From: Aptenodytes patagonicus
Lineage: Eukaryota > Chordata > Aves > Sphenisciformes > Spheniscidae
Direction: 5' to 3'
Length of the DNA: 64,000 bases
NCBI RefSeq assembly: GCF_965638725.1
Contig: NC_134957.1
Location: forward strand, 17,446,101-17,510,100
A program made the translations under genes and the position numbers. The stretch's first letter is position 1; each line of letters opens with the position of its first letter. The notes under the pieces were generated by a model, which was given only the letters and a program-made list of their open reading frames with translations, searched no databases and was not told where the DNA came from. Positions 29,001-43,112 of this stretch are shown in pieces.

Positions 29001-29810
29001 TCGAGGTGCGCAGCTGAGGAAGTTGCTGGCAGGTGGTAACTGCTACTTTGGACAACCTGTGCCGAGCTGTGCACCCACCAAATTTTCTTTGTGCCTCACC
29101 AAACTGCAAAGATGGTCCTAGCCCCACCTGGCAGCCCCTTCACAGCCCCACGTCAGCTGAAGCCCTGCGTTTTGTCACTCCCAACCTTAACCCTAACTGT
29201 AAATCACACTTCCCCTGAGTCAGCTTTTGTTCTGGGTGTCACTAGAAGCAGGACTGTCCTTCATCCTTTCTGATGACTGGAGACTAAGAAGTCTGCATCC
29301 CAGCAGACCTCACATGGTTCAAAACCTATTTTCAAATTTCAAAGTCTTTGACTCCTGCTTGGAAAACACTTCCTAATTTTTATAGAGACCAACCTGCGGT
29401 TATTCGGTTCTAGCCCCGAGGCCCTCGCCTGGCTGGACTGCGCTACCGCACTTGGAAAACGGGTTTGAGTAACAGGGTTGTACCCACTCATTCCTCCTGC
29501 CCTTCCCAAGTATTACACACCACCTTATAATTGCTTAACTGAAGAGCCTCTGGACGTAGGCTTCTGAAAACAGGCTTCAGATTAGCAGATGATGAGCAGT
29601 GAACAAGACCAGCGCTGCTCAAGTTAACCTGAACATGTGCTTACCCGGCCTGGCATTAAATTGGCACATGACCAACGCATCCCAGCCTGCCAGCTCTGGA
29701 GCAGAGCTCACTCCGTCCCTTACACCTTATTTTCCCAAAGAAAGGAAGGATACATCCTTAGGCTAAGCAGACCTGAGTTTTCCCAGTCAGGGTTACAAAG
29801 CCAGATGGAA
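23046..29810. other. Intergenic region between the 3' ends of SLC25A5 and STEEP1
   Basis: GC-rich DNA (especially 23-28 kb) between two converging genes. It has many open frames of 60-230 codons on both strands, but they overlap each other, have no splice-supported partners and resemble no protein family I know. I call no gene here. A lineage-specific noncoding RNA cannot be excluded from sequence alone. Confidence 0.6.
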
Positions 29811-29814
29811 AATC

Positions 29815-29820
29815 TTTATT
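29815..29820 (-). terminator. Polyadenylation signal of STEEP1
   Basis: AATAAA on the minus strand, 1.16 kb after the STEEP1 stop. It would end a 3' UTR of about 29800-30975. There is no stronger candidate nearer the stop. Confidence 0.55.
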
Positions 29821-30975
29821 GATTATAGGAAGCCTTCCATAATAATTGTGGGAGATGAAGCATCTTGTTCATTGCTCACGTTATTTTAGGATACTTGGTA
29901 GAGTAAGAACACCCTAGGAAAAGTATTTTAGTTCAAATCTGTAACACGGTATTTAATCCCAAGAAGAGCAACAAAGACATAGGCTATAGAGCACTATTAT
30001 TACATCACGCAAGAGACACAAAATATTATTTCCCAAACAAGGTACTTTACACACCAGTTCTTAATGTCGTCTTTATCCAAGTCCTCAGTGGTCAGTGCAT
30101 TCAAAACAATTTTTCCTTCTACAACTCCAAATACCGATACTGTTTTGCAGAACAGGTTACATCAGATGTGCAGTTGTATTCTACTTTAAATGATAACCAA
30201 TTGTACCAGTAGCTTCCAACTATGTATTTGTACTCATTAGTGGTATAATATGCAGGCAGTTTTTGTTTTCAGTAGTTTAAAACAGGGTTGGATTTCATGT
30301 TCTTGTATTGGGCATAGCTGTTGGGACAGTGTAATTCTGTACAACTGCGGCTTTCCGATGTTCAGTAGGAGCTGAGACTTGGAGCTACAGCCAAGTCTGT
30401 GCTGGCTACCTTTGACAGCCTGTCTGCTGGCCAGGGTGAGCAGCAGCACGATCCCCAAGCCTTGCATCCGAGTCGTTCCAGACTGCGTTGGAATGGCATG
30501 TCTCTCAGGCTGCTGCATGCTTTGCACACATTTAAAATAACAAAATGAACAACAGGCACGGAGCTTACTTTTATAATGATTTCTTTGTTGTACAGTTGAC
30601 CTATTGTTCTAATACATTTATGGAAATCTTATACATTTGAAAACTACCAAAATAAAAAGACAGGTATCTAAAGGTGCACTGAACTCAGGAAGGCACCCAG
30701 CAAAGATTTTCCCAAAAGTAAATATGCTGGCTGGAACAGCTTGCTCTTAACACTGGGTCTGCCGAGAACTGCAGTTTCAGCAAGGTCTGCAGTGCCGCTG
30801 GAGTTATTAAAGTTGGTACCAGAGTATCACTCACAACAGAGAGGTACTCATCCTCCAAGCTGGCTGCAGCACGTTGCCCTTGAATGTTGTCTGTTACTTC
30901 TACTTTGTTGGCAGATCTGTGATAGCTCCTGGTAGCTTTCTCCTGTCTCCAAACACCCAGCAGATGTGCAGCGTT

Positions 30976-33699
<2,724 letters not shown>

Positions 33700-33700
<1 letters not shown>

Positions 33701-34337
33701 CCAGGATAGCACGGTATGATCGCGCATTAAATGCAAATTGCAACGGCGAACTTCAGGCCTTACGTCATTTCTCTTCACAAGCAAGCCAGGCTGAAGCGGG
33801 CACAGAGGTGCTCCGACCCGTGGGAAATGGGGAGACGGTTCACCATTTCCCTTCACACGCAGTTTCGGGCAGCTCCGTCCAGCTCTGTCCGCGCCTCTGG
33901 CATCGGCGGGCGAACAGGGATTTCTTGCGAATGGGGATTTCTTGCATACCCAAAGGCAAGGCGCTGAACAAAGCCTCTTCCTGACAAGCACCAAGAGCTC
34001 ATCCATTTCTTATTGCGTAGGCTGGGTAAGGGCAGGAAAGGTCAAGAACGAGAGAGTTTCAGTGCAGCCAGGAAAACAGTATTTTTATTATTTTCTTTCA
34101 ACTTCTGTGAAAGGCAGTGGATCTTCCTCCTGGGTCTCTTTCTGAAGCCACCTCCCCACATGGCTCTATTACATGAAGTTACAAGTGAGGATAAGCTAGA
34201 AAAACAGGGCCTATCTAGTCTACTCTAGACAACAGCAGAGAGAAATTCTCTACTCCCAAAGGCTATTAAGGTAGAAAAGAGATTATTTTCCCTTGGAAAA
34301 AGCTCCCTGTAGAAGCAGAAAGCGCAGCATAGCAGGT
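33700..34337. other. Intergenic flank upstream of STEEP1
   Basis: No gene. It contains a perfect octamer ATGCAAAT (33731-33738) and a CRE-like TTACGTCA (33760-33767), 261 and 290 bases upstream of the STEEP1 start codon. The right end abuts the solo LTR. Confidence 0.6.
34333..34337. repeat. Target-site duplication, left copy (CAGGT)
   Basis: CAGGT directly precedes the LTR and is identical to the copy at 34895-34899. Confidence 0.88.
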
Positions 34338-34894
34338 TGTGCTGGTTTTGGCTGGGACAGAGTTAATGTTCTTCACAGCAGCTGGCATGGGGCTGTGTTT
34401 TGGATTTGTGCTGGAAACAGTGCTGATAACACAGGGATGTTTTCGTTGTTGCTGAGCAGGGCTGACACAGAGTCAAGGCCTTTTCTGCCTCTCACCCCAC
34501 CCCACCAGCGAGCAGGCTGGGGGTGCACAAGAAGTTGGGAGGGGACACAGCTGGGACAGCTGACCCCAACTGACCAAAGGGACATTCCACATCATATGAC
34601 GTCATGCTCAGCACGTAAAGCTGGGGATGTTTGGAGTGATGGCGTTTGTCTTCCCAAGTAACTGTTACACGTGATGGAGCCCTGCTTTCCTGGGGATGGC
34701 TGAACACCTGCCTGCCCATGGGAAGCAGTGAATGAATTTCTGGTCATGCTTTGCTTGTGTGTGCGGCTTTTGCTTTCCCTGTTAAACTGTCTTTATCTCA
34801 ACCCACGAGTTCTCTCACATTTACCCTTCCGATTCTCTCGGAAGGGGCTTCCTACCGGGGGGGACTAAGCTGCGGCTGGGGTTAAACCACGGCA
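34338..34894 (+). mobile_element. Solo LTR of an endogenous retrovirus (ERVL-like, avian)
   Basis: A 557-bp element begins TGTGCTGG and ends CCACGGCA, with the TG...CA termini of an LTR, and is flanked by identical 5-bp repeats CAGGT at 34333-34337 and 34895-34899. Its body (GGTTTTGGCTGGGACAG near the start, GTTAAACTGTCTTTATCTCA near the end) is a sequence I recognise as a common avian LTR family, probably ERVL-related given the 5-bp duplication. No internal gag, pol or env sequence is present, so it is the product of LTR-LTR recombination. U3 has a perfect CRE. The expected TATA position reads ACGTAAAG, so the native promoter seems weakened. Confidence 0.92.
34597..34604 (+). promoter_or_regulatory. 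CRE/ATF site inside the LTR
   Basis: Perfect palindrome TGACGTCA in the U3 part of the LTR, 813 bases upstream of the UBE2A start codon. Confidence 0.6.
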
Positions 34895-34899
34895 CAGGT
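34895..34899. repeat. Target-site duplication, right copy (CAGGT)
   Basis: CAGGT directly follows the LTR and matches the left copy. Confidence 0.88.
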
Positions 34900-35850
34900 G
34901 TAGGGGCAAGAACACTCCCGCCGGTACCGACCGCAGCCGCCCGTCCCCGCCCGCCGCCATTTCCCCGCCCGGGGGCAGGGCCAGCCGCTCCCGCCCCGCC
35001 CTCCGCCGCCACGGCCGCTGGGAGAGAAGGCGGCCCGCCCTCCTTCCGTGACGTCAGCAAGCCACATTCCACCCCCGTCCTCTACAGCCGTTGGTACAGC
35101 CCCCCTGCCTTAGGCACCGCCCCTCGCCCCCGCGCCGCGGTGGTAGACGCTGGACTGGGTGCTCAGCGGCATCCGGCTCCGCCCCCTCTCCCCGCGGCCG
35201 TTGGTACGTCCCGGAATCGCCCGGCAGCAGGCGCAGGAGTCGGTGCAGCCCAGGGCCTCCCCCCGCGCCCGCCTCAGTGGTAGAGGCCGCGATCGCCCCT
35301 GTCCGTCAGCGCTGCCGTTGCCTCAGTTGGAGCTCGCTGCCGCCGCCGTCTCTGGGCGCCCCGTGCTCCCTCTGATAGTGTATGAGTGATCTATAACCCT
35401 GAGCCCGCCATGTCCACTCCGGCCCGTAGGCGCCTCATGCGGGACTTCAAGAGGTACCGAGGCCGCCGGCTGAGGGGAAAGAGGAGGGCGGGCGGGAGGA
35501 GGACGGAGGGCCCGGCTCTACCGGGGGAGGAGGGGGGCAGCACAACATGGCGGCGGGGTAGGGCGCGCTCCGCTGATTGCGTAGGGCCGGTCCTCGCTGT
35601 CTGCCTGCGGGTTACGCTGTTTGCGCAGGGGCGTGTAGCTACCTGCCTGGGTTACGCGAAGTACGCAGGGGCGGCCGCTGGCCGCGCGAGGGGCGCCGGG
35701 GAGGCGGCGGGGCCGGCGCCTCAGCCCTCCCTGTGCCCCGCAGGCTGCAGGAGGATCCCCCGGCCGGGGTGAGCGGGGCCCCCTCCGAGAACAACATCAT
35801 GGTGTGGAACGCCGTCATCTTCGGGTGAGTCGGGCGGTGGCGGGGGGCTG
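34900..35850. promoter_or_regulatory. CpG island and promoter of UBE2A
   Basis: GC-rich, TATA-less promoter, exon 1 and exon 2 region. It holds a perfect CRE (TGACGTCA, 35049-35056), two copies of the 11-mer GCCGTTGGTAC (35087-35097 and 35197-35207) and several GC boxes (CCGCCCC type). Confidence 0.75.
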
Positions 35851-38800
35851 GGGGCGGCAGGCCGCGGGGGCCGTTGCCGCTCTGCCTCGGGGGGGGGGGG
35901 GGGGGTCAGAGCTGAGCTGCCCGCGGGGTAACGCTGTGCTCTGCTTCTTCCCTCCTCTAGGCCCGAGGGGACCCCTTTCGAGGACGGTAAGTGCGGCTAC
36001 GTGCGGGCCTGGTGTTTGGCTTTCTCGGGGTAAACTGCTGCAGTTCGACACGGCATTGGTGTGTCACTGCCGTGGACTTTGCAACAGGTGTGGGCCTGGG
36101 GATGGAGAAGGGACATGGCTGCATATTCACCCTGCCACACATCTGTATGCTGCTTCCAGGACTTATGTAAATACTGGGTTTTTTTTAATCGTACTCCAAG
36201 AAAGCGTTGTAGATTTAGATTGCTATGTTGATGTACAGAAACATACAAATTAGCTTGTAGGGGCTTGCTTGTAATCACTAAATCTGACTATCCTAAGCCT
36301 AATTTAACGTACCATTTTAAGGATCTCTAAGCTTTTCTGTTGAACCCTGGATCATATTTTTAGGGACATATTTGGAGAACTGTCAAAAACCTGGTATAGA
36401 ACCATTGTCATTTGTTTTGAGTTCTGTTTTTTTCTCATGCTGGAAGTGTTTTGCGAGTAAGTCCCAACGTGAGTCAGCTGAAGTAGGAAATGGGCTGAAT
36501 GTTTGAGGAAGTTCAGAACAGATTGTTTTTTTTTTTCTTTTTCCTTGGTATCTAATTCACTCTGCTACAATCGGTATCATTCAGGGTTAAAGATTAAAAG
36601 GACATTCTAACTTTAAAAGCTGACTAAATAGGTCCTTGTAACATACCTGTGTCGTAGTAGTTTCTGTCTGGTCTTACTGTCTTTTATAGCTTTACTGATG
36701 CTGTATGAATACTTCATTTTTGTGAAAACTTGTTAGACATGAAATACTGTCTAACTGAAATCTGATGCATTTTTTTAAGATACTTTCAGTGTAGGCTATA
36801 ATTAATCCTAGATCTCCATGACTCATGACGAAAGCATAGGAAAAATTCCTTAACTCTTATGTTGTTCTTGGCTAACTCCTTTGTCTCTGTTTTTCCTCGG
36901 AGGTAGCACCTGTGGGCATGCCTGTAAATTGCAGATTTTTTTTTTTTCTGTGAAGATACTGAAGACTTTAAATATTTCAGGCCTAAGAAAACTCCAAAGA
37001 TTCCAGTTACTTTTTTTTAATGCATTTGATTAGTTAAGAAACTTGCTATAGTAGCTGCTTCAGAAGTCTAATTTTTAGAACTTGAGTATTCCATAACATC
37101 ACATAATAGAACAGGTAGACTAAACGTATTCTGTTACCTCATCTTAAGAAGGGCTCCCTTAAACTTCTGTGAGGGTTGCTGTTGGTGGACTGCCACTAAT
37201 AGAGTGATTCACTGTTGGGAGCGGAAAGCCGTCTCCTTGCAGTGTGCTAACATGCAGGTTGTTTCCATGTTCAGGCTCTTCCAGATCAGTGTGGGGTTAA
37301 CAGATGCTATAAGGGCTTTTTTCCATATATTTCCATTTAGTTGCAGAAGGTTGGAGACTGCTTTTGAGAACCCTGACATATTGATTTCATCTGTGCTTTC
37401 CACTGTGGCAGCATTGTGTCTTTATCTCAAATACTTAGGACATGTTGCACTCACAGCAGTTGGAAGTTCAAACAGATGCTTGAGTCTGCCACTGCTGTCT
37501 GACTGCTTTGGTTGATCTAATAATATAATCTCGGAGTGTGGTGGATTGCTCTTTTCATAGCAAAGTGTGTGTTTTCACAGTATGCACTCAGGAAGACAGA
37601 TATGTCTTGTGTTGCAGGATATGCTTATCTCCTTTTCTCTGGAACATATCTTACATTGTGCTAGATAACAAAATACTAAGTGGTGCCTAGAGATATGGGG
37701 GTATTGGTGCCTCAGCAGTGCTTTTCCATTGAGTACAGTAGCACAGTTCAGATAACGGTGGCACAGTTCAGATGCAGTTTAGCTTAATGTAGGTAAAATT
37801 AAGGGAATTTTTGTTTAACACTATTGAGCTGTTAGTTTGGGCTTGTTTTGTAACTGTGCAGGCCCTTGTGAGTCAAAGGTACGCTGGAGCTCTGTAATCC
37901 TTCTCATGAAGCCTTTGCAGGGCAGTGTTTTTCAGAAGTCGCTTTGTATTTTCGTTTTTAGGCTCTGTCACTTCCTGGTGATACTGTAAGACTTCAGATA
38001 CCTTAGTTCTTGTGAAAGTAGCCTGTGAAAATTTTTTTTGTTGAACTAGAGGTGTAAAAACTTCAACACTGTGAGAATTACTGTTTTTCATCCTCATTCT
38101 GGTGAGGCCCTTCTCCAGTCTCAGCTTCTGTGGTGTCTTAGCTTTGTCTGAACTGAAAACCTTAAGTTCAAATGCGTTTGTTTACTTGCTGTGCAGCATA
38201 ATGCAGCTAACAACCCTTCCTCTCCTCCACCCCCAGACTTCAGAGGGTGTTTTCACAACTCGGTGCGCAGGCTGACTCGGCCTAGGAGCAACTACTAATT
38301 TAGATCGGCAGCATAACTTCCATCTTCTGGTTTAAGAGGATTCGATTACAGGCGTCTGCAGTAGGACCCCGGGGATATTTATCCTGCCCTTCACCATATT
38401 TCTAAGAATCTGTATGTGTGTGGCATCTAAAGTGGTAGTGCTGTCACAGTGATGGAAACCCAGGCTCTCCCAGTCCTTCAGACCTGTTTCTCTGAAACTG
38501 GATGATGATATTGTGGTTAGTGCAGGATTCCTGGCTTGGAGAGAGTTAAGTAACACAGCTATTGTAGTATCCTGCCTTGCTGTCATCATGCAGGAGGCTT
38601 GAACAGAGAAAGCAAGGCATTTGCCTTCTGTATGGTTTGTTCCTTGCTTACGGAATATGGATTCTCTATCCTCATGCGGGAGAGGAAGAGATCGTCCCTG
38701 CTTTACGGACAGTGGAATAGAGGGGGCTGCTTTTGCTCCTTGCAGCGAGAAGGGCCTGGCAGGGACATGGGTGCTGCTCTGGCGGGGGTTACTCGGGCCG

Positions 38801-41800
38801 GCGTACAGGTTGTGGAGAGGCCTCTCTGTTAGCCGTGTGAGAGTCTCACATCCTGAGGTAGGAGAAACAGACCAACAAGGTAAGTAAGTACAAGAGAGAG
38901 AAAAGAGAATGTTCTCCTAAGATCAGTGATGATCCTAATATCAATAATGACAGTGAATATGATAATTTATGTTTTAAAATTGGCTGTCTAGGGCAAGTTG
39001 CAAGGAATACCAGTTGAAAGCTTTAAAATTAGTGACAGAAGAGACTGGACACTGAAGGCCTCATCCCCAGCAGTGTGTGTTGTGATACCTGTTTCACTTG
39101 TGTGGGCTTTCAGTGTGAGTGACCCTTGGACTTTGGTTCATCGAATCTCTGGATTTGTCCTTTAATAAAGCTCAACAACGAGGTGGTGTGTACTGCGGAG
39201 CTCTTTCAAAGAGCCATTGCCACTCTGGGTCTTGACTTGGAAATTTGAGTAGGTAGATACTCCAGCTGGAAGCTGTCTAACCACTCACTCAGATTTGTGT
39301 TAAAAGTAGTGCCATCCTGTCCCAGGTGGGACAGATAGCTTCCCTTTCTTTCAGTAGTTTTAAAGGGATTCTAAGACCAAACTGCCCTTGTTACTGCTTT
39401 TTGGCCATCTTATCTGTCCCCTCTGCTCCCACTTCAGTCAGTGTTCTAGAATAGCATTCATTTTCTCAAGTATGCTTGTTGAACTCTACTATTTGATGGT
39501 TTGTGCTCAGTTTTCAGCCTACTACTTGCTTAGTCACTCTTCCACAGAAGAAAGTGCCTGCTTTCTTACCTCAGAAGCAGGCTACTGAGAACCAGAAGTG
39601 GGGCAGGGAGAGCTGGGAATCTCTAAGATTTAGACTCAAATCTCTAAGCATTCGCTTCTGAAGGGCTAATATTGCTTGGGATTGTCACCGTGTAGGGAAG
39701 GAAAGGTAGTCCTGAGCTGACGTTTGCAGCTGGTAGAAGTTGTTGCTGGCTTTCAGACTGGTCTCAGATCTGGCTCTGTGCCTCTGGATTAGCTGGAGTA
39801 AAGCTTGAAAGCCCCACTGCAGACTTCTGCTAATTTAAACAATCTTGACTATACTGCTCTTGTTCCTTTTGTTTTACAGTAAGATAGCATGCTGTTGGCG
39901 CTCTGCTCTTATTTTGTTAGGCTGCTAATAAATAACAAACATGCAAAAATTTATTTTTAGGATGTTGAGACTTCCCACTGCTGTACAGAAAGCTCTGAAG
40001 CATCTGTACTCTGTCTTCATATGCAAACTGGAACGTCAAAGCAATGACCTTCATTTCTTGCAACTCAATGTTACAGTTTATCTCCTTATAAAGGAAGGAG
40101 TCCCTGGGAAATACTGCAGGTCCTTGCTGATCTGAAAAAAAGGAGAAGGGGTTGAAAAATCTGTTCTCTGGCCATCAACTGTTGGCACATGTTTGCCAGC
40201 CAAACGAAGGAATACATTAATTATGTTAGTGGTGGAAAACTCCCTCACAGTAGGAAACAAGGATGAACTTTATATCTGAGCCCCTGAGTTTTAATTTGGG
40301 CACTGAGTGTTGGGAGGAAAAAAAACCTGTCACTGATACGTAAGAATGCCTTTTCAAAAAAGGTAATATGTCTGCCCTGGCAGCTCGTTACAGCTATTAC
40401 TGTAAAGTACATTCCTTTTACAGGAGAGCTGTATATTTATATGAAGGTGCTTCAGATATCTCTCTCTGGGCATACCCAGGAACTTCATAAACTGCCTCCC
40501 GGGTTGGTTGGTCTGAGGCGATAGCATAGTAAAGAGAAGCTTGCATGTTTTGAAGTGGAGTGTGTAGAGTTCCTTAGTCACTGATCTGAATCACTAGCAG
40601 TGCTTAGTCCCTTGGACCCATATTTATGCAGCTTAGTTGACAGACTTCTTACCCTCAAGATTGTCATAGCCTGAGGAGAAGGGCTAAAATGACTTATGTT
40701 GGTGCAGGCTGTCGAAACGATTGGATTGGGACTTAAATACACAGTTTTCTGTTTCAGCTTAATCAGTCTTTCTCAAAGGAAGACTAGTTATTGTGAAGTA
40801 AATGAGCAGATTTTTATTTGGATGCTGCTTTCAATACTGCTTTTCTACGATAAGACCTGATTACCTTACAGTTGTTGATAAAAATGTATTTTCTTGAAAT
40901 TTAAACAGGAAATAAATATGAAGGTCCTTGTCGTGATAGCATATTCCAGTCTCTAGGACTTACTAATCATGGCCTGTTACACAGATGGTTATACACCCAC
41001 TTGTGTTGTTTTTACAGCGCACTGGGATTAGGCTTTGTGGAAGGGCAGATTTATTTCCTTACACAAACCTTTTGACTGGGGTGGTGGTTTTAGCTATAAA
41101 AGTAAGTCACAGGAGAAACTCTCGTACCAGTACTGTCTAGGACTTCAGAGTTAATGATTAACTCCAAAGAAAGTAGAAGAATCATTGTAGGACTGAGCAA
41201 TCTGTATTCCATATCCAACATGCATGTATGAGCACAATAGTACAGTTTGTACTTGTGGAGGGATGCTACTTGTTTAAATTCATTCTGAATAAAGGTTACT
41301 TATCTCTCTTTCAACTCCAGGAACTTTCAAACTTACAATAGAATTCACAGAAGAATATCCGAATAAGCCACCTACTGTTAGATTTGTCTCTAAAATGTTT
41401 CATCCAAATGGTAAGTACGTAGACAATGCTTTTTTTGTTGTTGTTGGTTTTTTTGTGTTTGCTATAGTGCTGTAGAAAAAGGTCTTATTTATTATAAAAG
41501 TTTCCACTATCTAATAAGCTAGCAAAATTCCAGTGTGGTTCTGTGTAGTTTTGGTAAGGATGAATATGTGAGCAGTTCTCAGGCTTGAAATGAAAGGGGC
41601 AATAAAAGGAGCCTTTCAGGTGTAACAGCACAGTATTGATGGGACGTTCTTCTCTCAACTGCCTGTTGTTAAACCTTACAGAAGAATATTTTGTACTTAA
41701 ATAGCAGTGCCTTGGACTTTTGTCTATAGTTATTGCATACATAGCATAATGACACTGCTGAATGCAGTTGTCTTTTATCGCTTTTCTTCCCCAAAATGCC

Positions 41801-43068
41801 TGTAAGAATGATATACTTTGAAATGTAGTGCTAGTTTCCGACTACAGCCAGTGATAGTAAGACTGTTTAATTAATCCCCTTCCTTGGTAGTTAAAGGTTG
41901 GAGCTGTATTCCTTGCCTCCAAACAAATACTAGCTTTGTGAAGAAATACTAGAAACTTTCAAACGCAGCAAGTAAGCATGTGTGGGTAAAGTGCATTGAG
42001 GGAAGGTTCTTCTAAAGCTGCCATGAGAAAGGTGGCTAGACACTGACTGGTGTAGATAGTTTCTGGGGAAACCTGCGTAAACAGCTTTTTGCTCGTGTCC
42101 TTCATTTGGTTCACTTGTGGGTAGCTTAAATTGTTTTGCCTTAAAATCCATTCATGGTTTTCCATAGCGGTAGTTGCAATGTCACAGAGAGGCTTGACAT
42201 AGAAGAATAAGCAGGGGTTGAGTTTAAATACCTCAGGCAGCTGTTGGTGACAAGCTTCACCTCTTCCTACCTGCAGGCTTGTTTGCTGGATTTAAGTCTG
42301 TCGGACGCTATTGCCTTCTGTAGCGTTTGTCAGTACGTAGGTTTTCAGGATCAGGCAATACTAGGAAAAAACTGAGTAGCTGTACAACTTCTGTTTTAAG
42401 CCATTCTTCTTGAACCTTTTCTAGTCTATGCAGATGGTAGTATATGTCTGGATATTCTTCAGAATCGTTGGAGTCCTACTTACGATGTCTCCTCCATCTT
42501 AACATCCATACAGGTAAAAAGAACTCTGCATGAAAAGGCAGAATGAAATTAGGATGCTTTGACAAAAACAGCTCAGGAAACACTTTTTTTTCCCTCCTGA
42601 TAGCCAGTGTAGCAGCTATACCTTGATATTTGCTAAAGTGTGACTACTTCCCAGATGTAAATTGACCAGACAGTGATGGCAGGTGGTCACTGAAGGGACC
42701 CATCTGGGGGTTGCACTCCTTGGGTATTGCTGCTTGGCTGCCAATTAAACAGCCACCTGCACTGCTAAGAGTAAGACTGACAGCGAAAGCTTCCAATAAC
42801 TTACAACTGGAATAATGCGATGTACCTTACCTGTATCTAGATGAACTTCTGCACTCTTATCAGTGTGGATAGTTTAAGGAATGTGTTGGAAAACTACGCA
42901 TACTTTCAAGTGCCTAAGAATCTTTTTCTCTTTGCACAGTCTCTATTGGATGAGCCAAATCCTAACAGTCCAGCAAACAGCCAGGCAGCTCAGCTATACC
43001 AGGAGAATAAGCGGGAATATGAAAAACGGGTTTCTGCAATAGTAGAACAGAGCTGGCGTGACTGTTGA
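35410..43068 (+). CDS. UBE2A: UBE2A, RAD6-type ubiquitin-conjugating enzyme E2
   Basis: Takes ubiquitin from E1 and, with RAD18 or RNF20/40, ubiquitinates PCNA and histone H2B. Six coding exons: 35410-35453, 35744-35824, 35961-35986, 41321-41410, 42425-42513 and 42940-43068 (TGA). They join in phase to 459 bases, 152 aa, the usual RAD6A length. The start [15 protein letters not shown], the HPN motif (residues 78-80) and the catalytic cysteine C88 in GSICLDILQ (codon 42445-42447) are intact. The C-terminus VEQSWRDC marks UBE2A rather than UBE2B. Every residue I compared agrees with the human protein as I remember it. Intron 3 is 5.3 kb. The gene converges on NKRF. Confidence 0.98.
35889..35905. 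repeat. G17 homopolymer in UBE2A intron 2
   Basis: Seventeen consecutive G between UBE2A exons 2 and 3, in an intron of only 136 bases. It could form a quadruplex in the pre-mRNA and is error-prone for sequencing. Confidence 0.9.
35987..41320 (+). other. UBE2A intron 3
   Basis: Intron of 5.3 kb with AT-rich and unremarkable content. I see no gene, recognisable transposon or structured RNA. Confidence 0.7.
41411..42424 (+). other. UBE2A intron 4
   Basis: Bounded by GTAAGT (41411) and CTAG (acceptor at 42423-42424). I see nothing else in it. Confidence 0.75.
42514..42939 (+). other. UBE2A intron 5
   Basis: Short intron, GT at 42514 and AG at 42938-42939. I see nothing else in it. Confidence 0.75.
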
Positions 43069-43106
43069 CCCAGGATGATGCAAATGAACACTCTGTTGAC
43101 GAGGAA

Positions 43107-43112
43107 AATAAA
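43107..43112 (+). terminator. Proximal polyadenylation signal of UBE2A
   Basis: AATAAA only 39 bases after the UBE2A stop, followed by TGT-rich sequence. It would give a minimal 3' UTR isoform. Confidence 0.5.

Noticed and set aside
29186-29200. Telomere-like CCTTAACCCTAA
   Set aside because: Fewer than two and a half units; chance occurrence.
34338-34894. Open frames inside the LTR as a viral gene
   Set aside because: The element is a solo LTR; the frames do not resemble gag, pol or env and there is no internal region.
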